Source: Clostridiales bacterium
GTDB lineage: Bacteria; Bacillota; Clostridia; Oscillospirales; Oscillospiraceae
Length of the DNA: 13,435 nt
Direction: 5' to 3'
Assembly: GCA_003533405.1 (NCBI GenBank)
Contig: DQDL01000035.1
Span: forward strand, 1-13,435
A model generated the notes under the pieces. The model worked only from the letters and a program-made list of their open reading frames with translations, searched no databases and had not been told where the DNA came from. The position numbers and the translations under genes were made by a program. Shown piece after piece: positions 7,394-13,435 of this stretch (its first letter is position 1; each line of letters starts with the position of its first letter).

Positions 7394-8644
7394 TTATTTG
7401 TTGTAAAGACTTTTGTCTATCTGAACGATAGCGCCACTCTCTTCCATTTCGTCGATCTCGTCGGGCGTATAGCCGAGCTCGGCCATGACCTCCTCGGTGT
7501 GCTCGCCGGTCATCGGACCTGGGACAAACTCCGGAGTGCCCATCTTGCGGCTGGCCATCGAGGGACGAATGAGAGTGGTCCGGTGACCGTTGGGGTAGGT
7601 ATAGTTGAAGGCGTAATCGTTCACAAACGCCTGCTCACGCTTGGCAAAATCGCCGTAGTGGGCGAGCGTGTCGTGTACGATATCGTACTTTGTGAGTATC
7701 TCGTCCCATTCCTTTGAGGTTTTGGTGATGAAAATCTTTTCGCACTCGCTGATGAGATACCTGCGTGTCTCGTTCGAGCGCTGACCGGCCACGGAGCCGT
7801 ACTCGTCGCATATCCAGTCGGGACGGCCGACTGCGTTTGCAAAGCGAGGCCAGTGAGCCTTGATATCGACTATCGTGCACATTATCCATTCGCCGTCGGA
7901 GCAGCGATAGGGGACACTGCCCGGGCCGCCGTTATAGCGGGTCTTGGGCATTTTCCATGTGTACTGCGGCAGGCAGCCGATGTTGTAGTTGCTGTTTGTC
8001 CACAGACCCATGCCGTACAGCGAGTTTACGACATAGTCGCCCTCGCCGGTCTCCTTTTTCTTATACAGTGCGCAGACCACCGCATATGCAAGACCGAGTG
8101 CGGTTATGAAATCGCCTTGCCCGGATGTGCCGTAAACGGGGAAAGAGTTATCGGTCTGCACCATCATGTCGGCATTAAAGCCGGTGCTGACCCAAAACGC
8201 TATCGTATCCTGACCCGGCTGATCCGCCTGCGGGCCTTTAAGGCCGTAGGACGAGATCTGTGCCATTATAAGGCCGGGGTACTTATCCTTTAGCGAGTCG
8301 TAATCCAGCCCGTTTTTCTCGAGCGCCTTGGGGCGGTTGTTGGTTACGAAAACATCGCTTTTTGCAAGCAGGCGGTGCATTGCTTCCATGCCCCCGGGTG
8401 TTTTGATATCGAGGACGATGCCACGCTTGCCTGCGTTAACATTGTCGTACAGCGGGTTGCAGTCCTGAGCATTGGGCATGCCCATGACCGGCGGATATGT
8501 GCGGTAGTTATCGCCTTTTTTCTGCTCGATCCTTATGACATCTGCGCCCCAATCGGCAAGATAGCGTGCGCATGAGGGCGCAGCCATCATCGTTGCAAGC
8601 TCAATGACCTTTACGCCTTCAAGCGGTTTATAGCAATTGCTCAT
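7394..8644 (-). CDS. Class III CoA-transferase (CaiB/BaiF family), copy 1
   Basis: A 416-residue CaiB/BaiF family protein, which moves CoA between carboxylic acids through an aspartyl-CoA anhydride intermediate. The N terminus (LEGVKVIELATMMAAPSCARYLADWGADVIRIE) is the classic Rossmann-like opening of the family. VFVTNNRPKALEKNGLDYDSL and the GLKGP block follow, and then PGQDTIAFWVSTG with the presumed catalytic Asp146. The middle domain carries GEGDYVVNSLYGMGLW. The C-terminal swapped part ends in LGYTPDEIDEMEESGAI, also typical. AGGAGG lies 6 bases before the ATG, 18 bp after the stop of the related upstream gene. It is clearly homologous to that neighbour but diverged, so it is an old paralogue, not a recent duplicate. 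The sequence does not tell the acid used; carnitine, bile acid, aryl-lactate and 2-hydroxy acid enzymes all belong to this family. Confidence 0.92.
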   Translation of the reverse strand: MSNCYKPLEGVKVIELATMMAAPSCARYLADWGADVIRIEQKKGDNYRTYPPVMGMPNAQDCNPLYDNVNAGKRGIVLDIKTPGGMEAMHRLLAKSDVFVTNNRPKALEKNGLDYDSLKDKYPGLIMAQISSYGLKGPQADQPGQDTIAFWVSTGFNADMMVQTDNSFPVYGTSGQGDFITALGLAYAVVCALYKKKETGEGDYVVNSLYGMGLWTNSNYNIGCLPQYTWKMPKTRYNGGPGSVPYRCSDGEWIMCTIVDIKAHWPRFANAVGRPDWICDEYGSVAGQRSNETRRYLISECEKIFITKTSKEWDEILTKYDIVHDTLAHYGDFAKREQAFVNDYAFNYTYPNGHRTTLIRPSMASRKMGTPEFVPGPMTGEHTEEVMAELGYTPDEIDEMEESGAIVQIDKSLYNK

Positions 8645-8662
8645 GACTTCCTCCTTGTAAAC

Positions 8663-9874
8663 TTAATCTTCGTGGGTGTTGACGGCTCCGACACTGCGCA
8701 TTGCGTCTATTTTCTCGTCGCTGTAGCCGAGCGAGCGTAGAATGTCACGGGAATCTGCGCCAAGGTGCGGAGCGAGGGTGGGAGCATCGGCCTTGAACGA
8801 GCCGAAGCTCACGGGAGGTGCGGGGACGGTCAGCTCATCGCCGTTTTCAAGGGTGATCATGCGCAGATAATCGTTTGCCCATGCCTGCGGGTCGTTCACG
8901 GCCTCGGAGCAGGATGCGACATAGCTGTGCACCATGTTGAGCTCCGAGCAGGCCTTGTCGATGACCTCGTAGGGGATGGAGGCGTACTTCTCGTCAAGAT
9001 ATTCAACAACTTCCTTCATGTGCTTTCTCGACTCGGCAACGGTCACGAACTTGGGATCGTCGGCAATCTCGGAAAGCCCTATCTTGCGGAAAAACTCGGG
9101 GAACTTTGCGTCGTACTGCTGCTCAACGATGAAGAAGTAGCGGTCAGCGCACTTGTACATGGGTGCCGACGGCTGAGTTGCGGCAAAGCGGCTCACGGGG
9201 ACATCGTGACCGGGGTACTGCGACTCTACTATGCCGTGGAAGTTATACCACAGTGCGCTGCCGTACAGTGAGCCCGTGACAAAGTCGCCCTCGCCGGTGA
9301 CGGTGCGGCGGAAAAGTGCCGCCATGATGCCGGAGAGCACGACCGATGCGACGGTGACATCACCAAAGCCGGGGTGCGCACGGAACGGGGTATACTCCGC
9401 TGCCGTCCAGTCGAGCAGCATGCCGCCTCGACCCCAGTATGCTGCGGTGTCAAAGCCCGGGGCATCCTGGTCGGGACCTTCAAGACCGTATGCGGTGAAC
9501 AGTGCGTAGATGAGCTTCGGGCAGCGTGCCTTTACGCTGTTGTAGTCGATGCCCAGACGCTCGAGAGCATGCGGGCGTGTGTTCGTGATAAAGACATCGG
9601 CGGTCTCGAGAAGCTTGAGCAGGGCTTCCTTGCCGTCGGGATCCTTGAGGTTGAGGCTCAGACTGCGCTTGCAGCCGTTGTGAGTCTGGAGAATGGGGGA
9701 GTTATCTTCGGTCGTAGGCACCTTCCATGCACGGCCGACGGTGCGGTAGGACTCGCCCTTTGTCGTCTCGACCTTAATGACATCGGCACCCCACTCGGCC
9801 ATGATGCGGCTTGCCACGGGCGCTGCGACATGAGTTCCGAGCTCAACGACTTTGATGTTTTCCAAAGGCTTCAT
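8663..9874 (-). CDS. Class III CoA-transferase (CaiB/BaiF family), copy 2
   Basis: A 403-residue class III CoA-transferase. Its opening (LENIKVVELGTHVAAPVASRIMAEWGADVIKVE) and the motif PGFDTAAYWGRGG, with presumed catalytic Asp142, are close to the PGFDTTAFFxRGG form found in the HadA/FldA and BaiF-type enzymes of anaerobic clostridia. Those enzymes exchange CoA between product and substrate acids in amino-acid fermentation or bile-acid conversion. The GEGDFVTGSLYGSALWYNF block and a C-terminal LGYSDEKIDAMRSVGAV complete the family pattern. The start is set at 9874 (MKPLENIK) because AAAGGA lies about nine bases upstream; the in-frame ATG at 9895 has no ribosome binding site and would sit on the T tract of a terminator-like hairpin. 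That hairpin separates this gene from the crotonase gene. Copy 1 follows 18 bp downstream. Confidence 0.92.
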   Translation of the reverse strand: MKPLENIKVVELGTHVAAPVASRIMAEWGADVIKVETTKGESYRTVGRAWKVPTTEDNSPILQTHNGCKRSLSLNLKDPDGKEALLKLLETADVFITNTRPHALERLGIDYNSVKARCPKLIYALFTAYGLEGPDQDAPGFDTAAYWGRGGMLLDWTAAEYTPFRAHPGFGDVTVASVVLSGIMAALFRRTVTGEGDFVTGSLYGSALWYNFHGIVESQYPGHDVPVSRFAATQPSAPMYKCADRYFFIVEQQYDAKFPEFFRKIGLSEIADDPKFVTVAESRKHMKEVVEYLDEKYASIPYEVIDKACSELNMVHSYVASCSEAVNDPQAWANDYLRMITLENGDELTVPAPPVSFGSFKADAPTLAPHLGADSRDILRSLGYSDEKIDAMRSVGAVNTHED

Positions 9875-9897
9875 AGCATTCGATCCTTTCTGCATTG

Positions 9898-9932
9898 AAA
9901 AATGCCGGCGGTCTCAGTTAAGAACCGCCGGC
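9898..9932 (-). terminator. Intrinsic terminator or attenuator inside the CoA cluster
   Basis: On the minus strand a GC-rich 9-bp perfect stem (9924-9932 with 9904-9912), with an 11-nt loop, is followed at once by A and five T residues (9903-9898). It begins eight bases after the crotonase stop and ends about 23 bases before the start codon of the next CoA-transferase. This is a standard Rho-independent terminator shape, but there is no room for a separate promoter between it and the downstream gene. Confidence 0.75.
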
Positions 9933-9940
9933 TGCGAAAA

Positions 9941-10729
9941 TTACTGCTTGTTCATTTCGGGGCGGCGCTTCTCGATAAAGGAGTTAACGGCCTCGGAGAA
10001 GTCGGGCTGGTTGGATGCCCAGACCATTTCCTTCTGCTCGTCGAGGAAGTACTGCTGCATCTCCTCGCCGAAGAAGTATTTGTTGATGATCCTCTTCTGA
10101 GCTGCCATGCCGGTGGCGGACTTGCGGGAGAGCTTCTTTGCAAAGGCGTAGGTCGCCTCCTCGAGATCGTCGTCGCCGGTCAGGAAGGAAGCAAGACCGA
10201 GCTTCACGGCCTCCTCGCCTCCGACGGGCTCACCGGTCATCATGATGCGGGTGGCGTTGGTGGGGCCTGCAAGACGCATGAGAAGATAGATGCCGCCGGT
10301 GTCACCGGGCAGACCCATGTTAAGAAATGCCATGCCGAGCTTGCTGGCGGGTGCGACAAAGCGGAAATCGCAGGCCATAGCGACAGAGCAGCCTGCGCCG
10401 GTTGCTGTACCGTTTACCATTGCGATGACGGGCTTTGAGCAGTAGCGGATGGCTGCTGCCATTGCGTCGCAGTCGGCGATGCTCTCTGCCGACAGGAACT
10501 GCTTGGAGTCGACAAGCTTCTTCATCTTCTTAATGTCTCCGCCTGCGCAGAAATGCTTGCCTCTGCCGGTGATGACGATAACGCCGATGCTTGCATCAGC
10601 ATCAAGCTCCTTGATGGCTGCGGTGACCTCAAGTGCAACAGGCTGGCTGATAGCATTGAGTACCTCGGGGCGGTTGAGAGCCAGAGTGGCAACTCTGCCG
10701 TCTTTTATGACTTCAATATTTTCGTACAT
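9941..10729 (-). CDS. Crotonase-family enoyl-CoA isomerase/hydratase (PaaG-like active site)
   Basis: A 262-residue crotonase (enoyl-CoA hydratase/isomerase superfamily), typical length. The CoA-binding and oxyanion-hole blocks are HFCAGGDIKKM (about 59-69) and NGTATGAGCSVAMACDFRF (about 106-124). The two catalytic glutamates of rat-type hydratase (144 and 164) are replaced here by Ser115 and Phe135. Instead Asp143 in NMGLPGDTGG aligns with the catalytic Asp of PaaG (LVPDSGG), which shifts double bonds or opens epoxides in CoA esters. So isomerisation is a better guess than hydration. AAGGAG lies six bases before the ATG and overlaps the end of the upstream oxidoreductase gene, 10 bp away, so the two are tightly coupled. 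A terminator-like hairpin follows the stop. The substrate is unknown. Confidence 0.9.
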   Translation of the reverse strand: MYENIEVIKDGRVATLALNRPEVLNAISQPVALEVTAAIKELDADASIGVIVITGRGKHFCAGGDIKKMKKLVDSKQFLSAESIADCDAMAAAIRYCSKPVIAMVNGTATGAGCSVAMACDFRFVAPASKLGMAFLNMGLPGDTGGIYLLMRLAGPTNATRIMMTGEPVGGEEAVKLGLASFLTGDDDLEEATYAFAKKLSRKSATGMAAQKRIINKYFFGEEMQQYFLDEQKEMVWASNQPDFSEAVNSFIEKRRPEMNKQ

Positions 10730-10739
10730 TTTATTCTCC

Positions 10740-11738
10740 TTAATTAAAAGCTGCTTTCATGCCGTCTATGGTCTCCTCGGCTTCCTTGACCATGCGGTCG
10801 AGAAGCGTCTTGACGGGGACGACATCGTGAATAAGACCCATGCCCATGCCGGTGCAGAAAATTGCACTGTCGACATTGCCGTCGATGAAGGACTTGCGGG
10901 TCTTCTGGCCGGTGATGACGGGCATCTGCTCCTTGAGAATGTCCATAGCACCCTTGCCGGTGAGTATGCCTCGCTCCTCGATCTCGTTTGCGAGCAGGGA
11001 TGCGTTGTTCTTGGTAACACGCATCATGCTGCCGATGGTCTTTTGACACAGGACGGTGTCCTTCTCGGTGTGGTCGATGACCCACTGGCGGTGGTTATCG
11101 GAAATGGGGCACTCGTCGGTGCAGACAAAGCGTGTGCCCATTGCAACGCCGGAAGCGCCCAGAGCGAGGGCAGCTGCCAGACCGTGGCCGTCGGTGATGC
11201 CGCCTGCGGCGATGACGGGGATATTCATGTCGGCTGCGCAGCGGCGTGCGATGACGAAGGTGCCGACACCGTCGGCCGAGGGGTGGCCGCCTACCTCGTA
11301 GCCTGCGATGATAACGCCGTCAAGACCCTTGCGCTCCATGCTCATGGAGACCTTGTAGTTCGGGCACTTGTGGAAGTGACGCATACCGGCGGACTTGATG
11401 TCGGCGATAAACTCACGGGGATCCTCTGCGCTGGTCTCGATAGCTGCGACATGCTTTTCGCCGCACAGCCTGATGGTCTTGCGGATCTCCTCGTCATCAA
11501 GACGCTGGGTCGGGGCGAGGGAAATGTTTACTATGTAGGGCTTGCTGGTCAGGGAGTTCATCTCGTCAAGAGCGTCGGCGAACTCATCGAGAGTAGGCCA
11601 GCAGGTGACATTGATGGTGCCGATGCCGCCTGCGTTGCAGACTGCCGCAGCCAGCTGCGGAACAGCCAGCCACTGCATGCCGCTCTGCACGATCGGATAC
11701 TCAATACCCAGCAATTCGGTAAGTTTGGTTTTGATCAT
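10740..11738 (-). CDS. NAD(P)H/FMN oxidoreductase, nitronate monooxygenase/FabK-like
   Basis: A 332-residue TIM-barrel flavoprotein of the 2-nitropropane dioxygenase/nitronate monooxygenase family, which also includes the enoyl-ACP reductase FabK. Visible motifs are the N-terminal LLGIEYPIVQSGMQ, the barrel motif GYEVGGHPSADG, which contains the family's active-site His, and the FMN phosphate site AAGGITDGHGLAAALALGASGVAMGTRF. In a probable anaerobe and next to CoA-ester enzymes, reduction of an enoyl-CoA C=C bond is a more plausible job than oxygen-dependent nitronate oxidation; this is inference. The start is set at the ATG at 11738, which has AAGGAG six bases upstream, rather than the GTG at 11762 that overlaps the ligase stop. 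The gene starts 20 bp after the ligase and ends 10 bp before the crotonase. Confidence 0.88.
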   Translation of the reverse strand: MIKTKLTELLGIEYPIVQSGMQWLAVPQLAAAVCNAGGIGTINVTCWPTLDEFADALDEMNSLTSKPYIVNISLAPTQRLDDEEIRKTIRLCGEKHVAAIETSAEDPREFIADIKSAGMRHFHKCPNYKVSMSMERKGLDGVIIAGYEVGGHPSADGVGTFVIARRCAADMNIPVIAAGGITDGHGLAAALALGASGVAMGTRFVCTDECPISDNHRQWVIDHTEKDTVLCQKTIGSMMRVTKNNASLLANEIEERGILTGKGAMDILKEQMPVITGQKTRKSFIDGNVDSAIFCTGMGMGLIHDVVPVKTLLDRMVKEAEETIDGMKAAFN

Positions 11739-11758
11739 TTGAGTCTCCTTGTCTGCGC

Positions 11759-13318
11759 TCACTTTTTCATGGAGCGCTCTTTAAGCTCACGTATGATTAC
11801 TTTTCCGCTCGGAGTCTTGGGCAGCTCGGAAAGCACCTCGACCTCCTTGGGCACCTTGAAGCCTGCGATCTTCTGTTTGCAGAAAGCACGGATCTGCTCG
11901 CTTGTGATGCTGACATCGGGGTAGAGCACAACGCTTGCCTTGACCTTCTCGCCCCATGTGTCGTCGGGGAGACCGTAAACGGCGGCTTCCTTCACACCGG
12001 GCATTGCCATGATGACATTCGTTATCTCTGCCGGATGTATATTCTCTCCGCCGGAGATTATCATGTCGTCGCTGCGGCCCGAGATGTGCAGATATCCGTA
12101 TTCGTCGATAAAGCCCATGTCATGCGTGTGATACCAGCCGCCTCGGAACACATTTTCCGTAAGCTCCGGCTGACCGAGATAGCACTTCATTTTGCCCGGA
12201 CCCTTGACGAGTATCTCGCCGACTACGCCGGTGGGGCACTCGTTGTCGTTTTCGTCGGCTATCATCATCTGTGCACCCGGTATCGGGCGGCCGACGCTGT
12301 CAAGATGGGCACCGTTGTCGGTGAAGTGATCCTCGGAGACCAAGGCGGTTACGATGCTGCCCATCTCGGTCATTCCGTAGGACTGATAGAAATTGCAGTG
12401 GAGCTTTTCCATCGCACGGTGCAGCGTTACCGGCGGGATGGGGCAGGTGGAGTAGCGCACGACACGCAGCTCGCTGAGGTCGTAGCCGTGCTTATCCGCC
12501 TCGTCGAGTATCCATTTGAGAACGGTCGGGACGACGCTTATTGCGGTGATGTGCTCGCTTATAAGGCTCTGCATATAGGTCGCTGGGTCGAATCTGTCCA
12601 TGAGCACGAGCGTGCCGCCGGTGCACAGGGACAGATATGCGCCTATGCATGCGGTGTGGAACAGCTGTGCGATGAACTGATAGCGCTGTCCGTCGGTGTA
12701 CTCGTAGATATCCTTGACGCTCTCGATCTCACCGAGCATGCCGCCATGCGTATAAACAACGCACTTTGGTCTGCCGGTGGTGCCGCTCGTGTGCATACGG
12801 ACGGCTTCATCGTCGGGACTGAGCTCGATCTCTATGCTGTCGTCCGGAAAATCGGTGACCAGATCGTAGAGAACGGACTTCTTGTCGGTGTCATTAAGGT
12901 TTACAAATATCTTTCCTGCGTGGGATGCATCAGAATAGTGCTCGGAAAGCGCCTTACCCCATTCGGGGTTTTCGGGACGGTAAAATACCATGTTCACATC
13001 GTTGAGGTCGATGATATATTCCATTTCCTCGGGCGACAGACGCCAGTTGATCCTGACGGGGATTATGCCGAGCTTAAGCGCAGCGATCTCGATGAGAAGG
13101 CATTCGGGGCAGTTTCTCGAAATGACGGAGAGCCTGCTGCCCTTGGTCAGCCCGAGCGAGCGCAGATAATGTGCCGTCTGGTTGATGAGCGTACCCATCT
13201 CGCCGTAGGTGATGCGCCAGTCCTTGTAGACGATGGCTTCACGCTCGGGGCATCGGGCAACGGTGCCGTCTGTTATTTGACCGAAGCCGGTCGGTTTTGT
13301 AAAAAGTTTGTTGTTCAT
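11759..13318 (-). CDS. AMP-forming acyl-CoA synthetase (ligase)
   Basis: A 519-residue member of the adenylate-forming (ANL) superfamily that activates a carboxylic acid with ATP and CoA. Core motifs in order are the phosphate loop HTSGTTGRPK (176-185), YGMTEMG (314-320), the Asp of GWYHTHDMGF (Asp400), the hinge GRSDDMIISGGENIHPAEI (414-432), and the C-terminal KTPSGKVI with catalytic Lys506. The overall shape resembles CaiC and medium/long-chain acyl-CoA ligases; the acid cannot be named. One small oddity is Cys186 after RPK, where Gly is usual. The ATG at 13318 is preferred, with GAGGC about seven bases before it. The alternative ATG at 13330 has no ribosome binding site upstream. This is the first gene of the CoA cluster visible in the window, and its product would supply CoA ester to the downstream enzymes. 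Confidence 0.93.
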   Translation of the reverse strand: MNNKLFTKPTGFGQITDGTVARCPEREAIVYKDWRITYGEMGTLINQTAHYLRSLGLTKGSRLSVISRNCPECLLIEIAALKLGIIPVRINWRLSPEEMEYIIDLNDVNMVFYRPENPEWGKALSEHYSDASHAGKIFVNLNDTDKKSVLYDLVTDFPDDSIEIELSPDDEAVRMHTSGTTGRPKCVVYTHGGMLGEIESVKDIYEYTDGQRYQFIAQLFHTACIGAYLSLCTGGTLVLMDRFDPATYMQSLISEHITAISVVPTVLKWILDEADKHGYDLSELRVVRYSTCPIPPVTLHRAMEKLHCNFYQSYGMTEMGSIVTALVSEDHFTDNGAHLDSVGRPIPGAQMMIADENDNECPTGVVGEILVKGPGKMKCYLGQPELTENVFRGGWYHTHDMGFIDEYGYLHISGRSDDMIISGGENIHPAEITNVIMAMPGVKEAAVYGLPDDTWGEKVKASVVLYPDVSITSEQIRAFCKQKIAGFKVPKEVEVLSELPKTPSGKVIIRELKERSMKK

Positions 13319-13435
13319 GACTTGCCTCATTTATAATTTCTGTCGACCGTCCTATCACGGTCTCACAGCGGCAAAAGAACCGGGGAGGGGAATGCCTGAC
13401 TGTCTTAATCGTGCTGCTTTACGGCGCCGTCTGCG
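13319..13435. other. Region upstream of the ligase, right edge
   Basis: Apart from the inverted repeat, little can be called. On the minus strand bases 13435 to 13405 could be the last nine codons of an upstream gene (reading ADGAVKQHD then TAA), which would place the ligase 86 bp downstream in the same direction. Thirty-one bases are too few to decide. No tRNA or repeat is seen. Confidence 0.25.
13345..13362. promoter_or_regulatory. Inverted repeat, possible operator upstream of the ligase
   Basis: A perfect 6-bp inverted repeat with a 6-bp spacer, GACCGT-N6-ACGGTC, lies 27 bp upstream of the ligase start. The half-sites ACCG/CGGT resemble operators of TetR-family regulators of acyl-CoA metabolism such as PaaR or FadR types. 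On the minus strand it overlaps a weak possible -35 (GTGATA, 13353-13358), which is 17 bp from a TATAAA at 13330-13335. That promoter would leave almost no leader, so it is doubtful. No regulator gene is in the window. Confidence 0.3.

Noticed and set aside
6781..7431. Plus-strand frame of 216 codons running from the end of the alpha-galactosidase gene across the thioesterase gene
   Set aside because: It passes through the terminator hairpin and is antisense to a hotdog thioesterase with a good start and ribosome binding site.
10449..11924. Long plus-strand open frame (491 codons) opposite the crotonase and flavoprotein genes
   Set aside because: It is antisense to two genes with clear family motifs and consistent ribosome binding sites. 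Its product is a low-complexity Cys/Asp/His/Gly/Val-rich chain typical of the complement of GC-rich coding sequence.
12035..13336. Long plus-strand open frame (433 codons) opposite the acyl-CoA ligase
   Set aside because: The minus strand encodes all the adenylate-forming motifs in order. The antisense frame shows no recognisable domain and no ribosome binding site.
1..13435. CRISPR arrays, insertion sequences, tRNA or rRNA genes, att sites
   Set aside because: No regularly spaced repeats, transposase motifs, terminal inverted repeats or tRNA-like cloverleaf sequences were seen on either strand by eye.

Overview
The window looks like chromosome of an anaerobic, probably gut-dwelling member of the Clostridia (Oscillospiraceae-like). 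The reasons are moderate-to-high GC with GAGGTG/AGGAGG ribosome binding sites, sigma-A type signals, the mix of gene families (clostridial-type AdoHcy hydrolase, MgtE, ABC-F, cytoplasmic GH36, CaiB/BaiF-type CoA-transferases), and the absence of obvious aerobic or mobile functions. This taxonomic guess rests on protein resemblance only; no 16S or marker gene is present.

Layout. Left part, plus strand (1-2547): the 3' end of ahcY, then a magnesium transporter mgtE, then an AEC-family permease whose start codon overlaps the mgtE stop. A perfect 15-bp stem terminator (2558-2591) separates them from a convergent minus-strand gene for a YbiT/YkpA-type ABC-F ATPase (2606-4210), which has a good promoter of its own at 4242-4271. 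Divergent from it, on the plus strand, lie a 46-codon single-membrane-span protein resembling Fst/PepA1-type toxins (4328-4468) and a cytoplasmic GH36 alpha-galactosidase (4509-6842). A second convergent terminator hairpin (6851-6880) follows.

Right part, minus strand (13318 down to 6910): six genes in one direction with gaps of about 10-66 bp. In transcription order they are an acyl-CoA ligase, an FMN nitronate-monooxygenase/FabK-like oxidoreductase, a crotonase with a PaaG-like Asp instead of the hydratase glutamates, two different class III (CaiB/BaiF) CoA-transferases, and a hotdog thioesterase. The set would activate an unknown carboxylic acid as its CoA ester, isomerise and probably reduce a C=C bond, exchange CoA between product and substrate, and release the acid. 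There is no acyl-CoA dehydrogenase, thiolase, ETF or hydroxyacyl-CoA dehydrogenase here, so it is not a standard beta-oxidation operon. The substrate cannot be read from the sequence. A terminator-like hairpin sits inside the cluster between the crotonase and the first CoA-transferase, and a 6-6-6 inverted repeat sits upstream of the ligase.

The most noteworthy points are this uncharacterised CoA-ester cluster, the internal terminator/attenuator, the Fst-like small protein, and the ABC-F protein whose second ATPase site lacks both the Walker A lysine and the catalytic glutamate.
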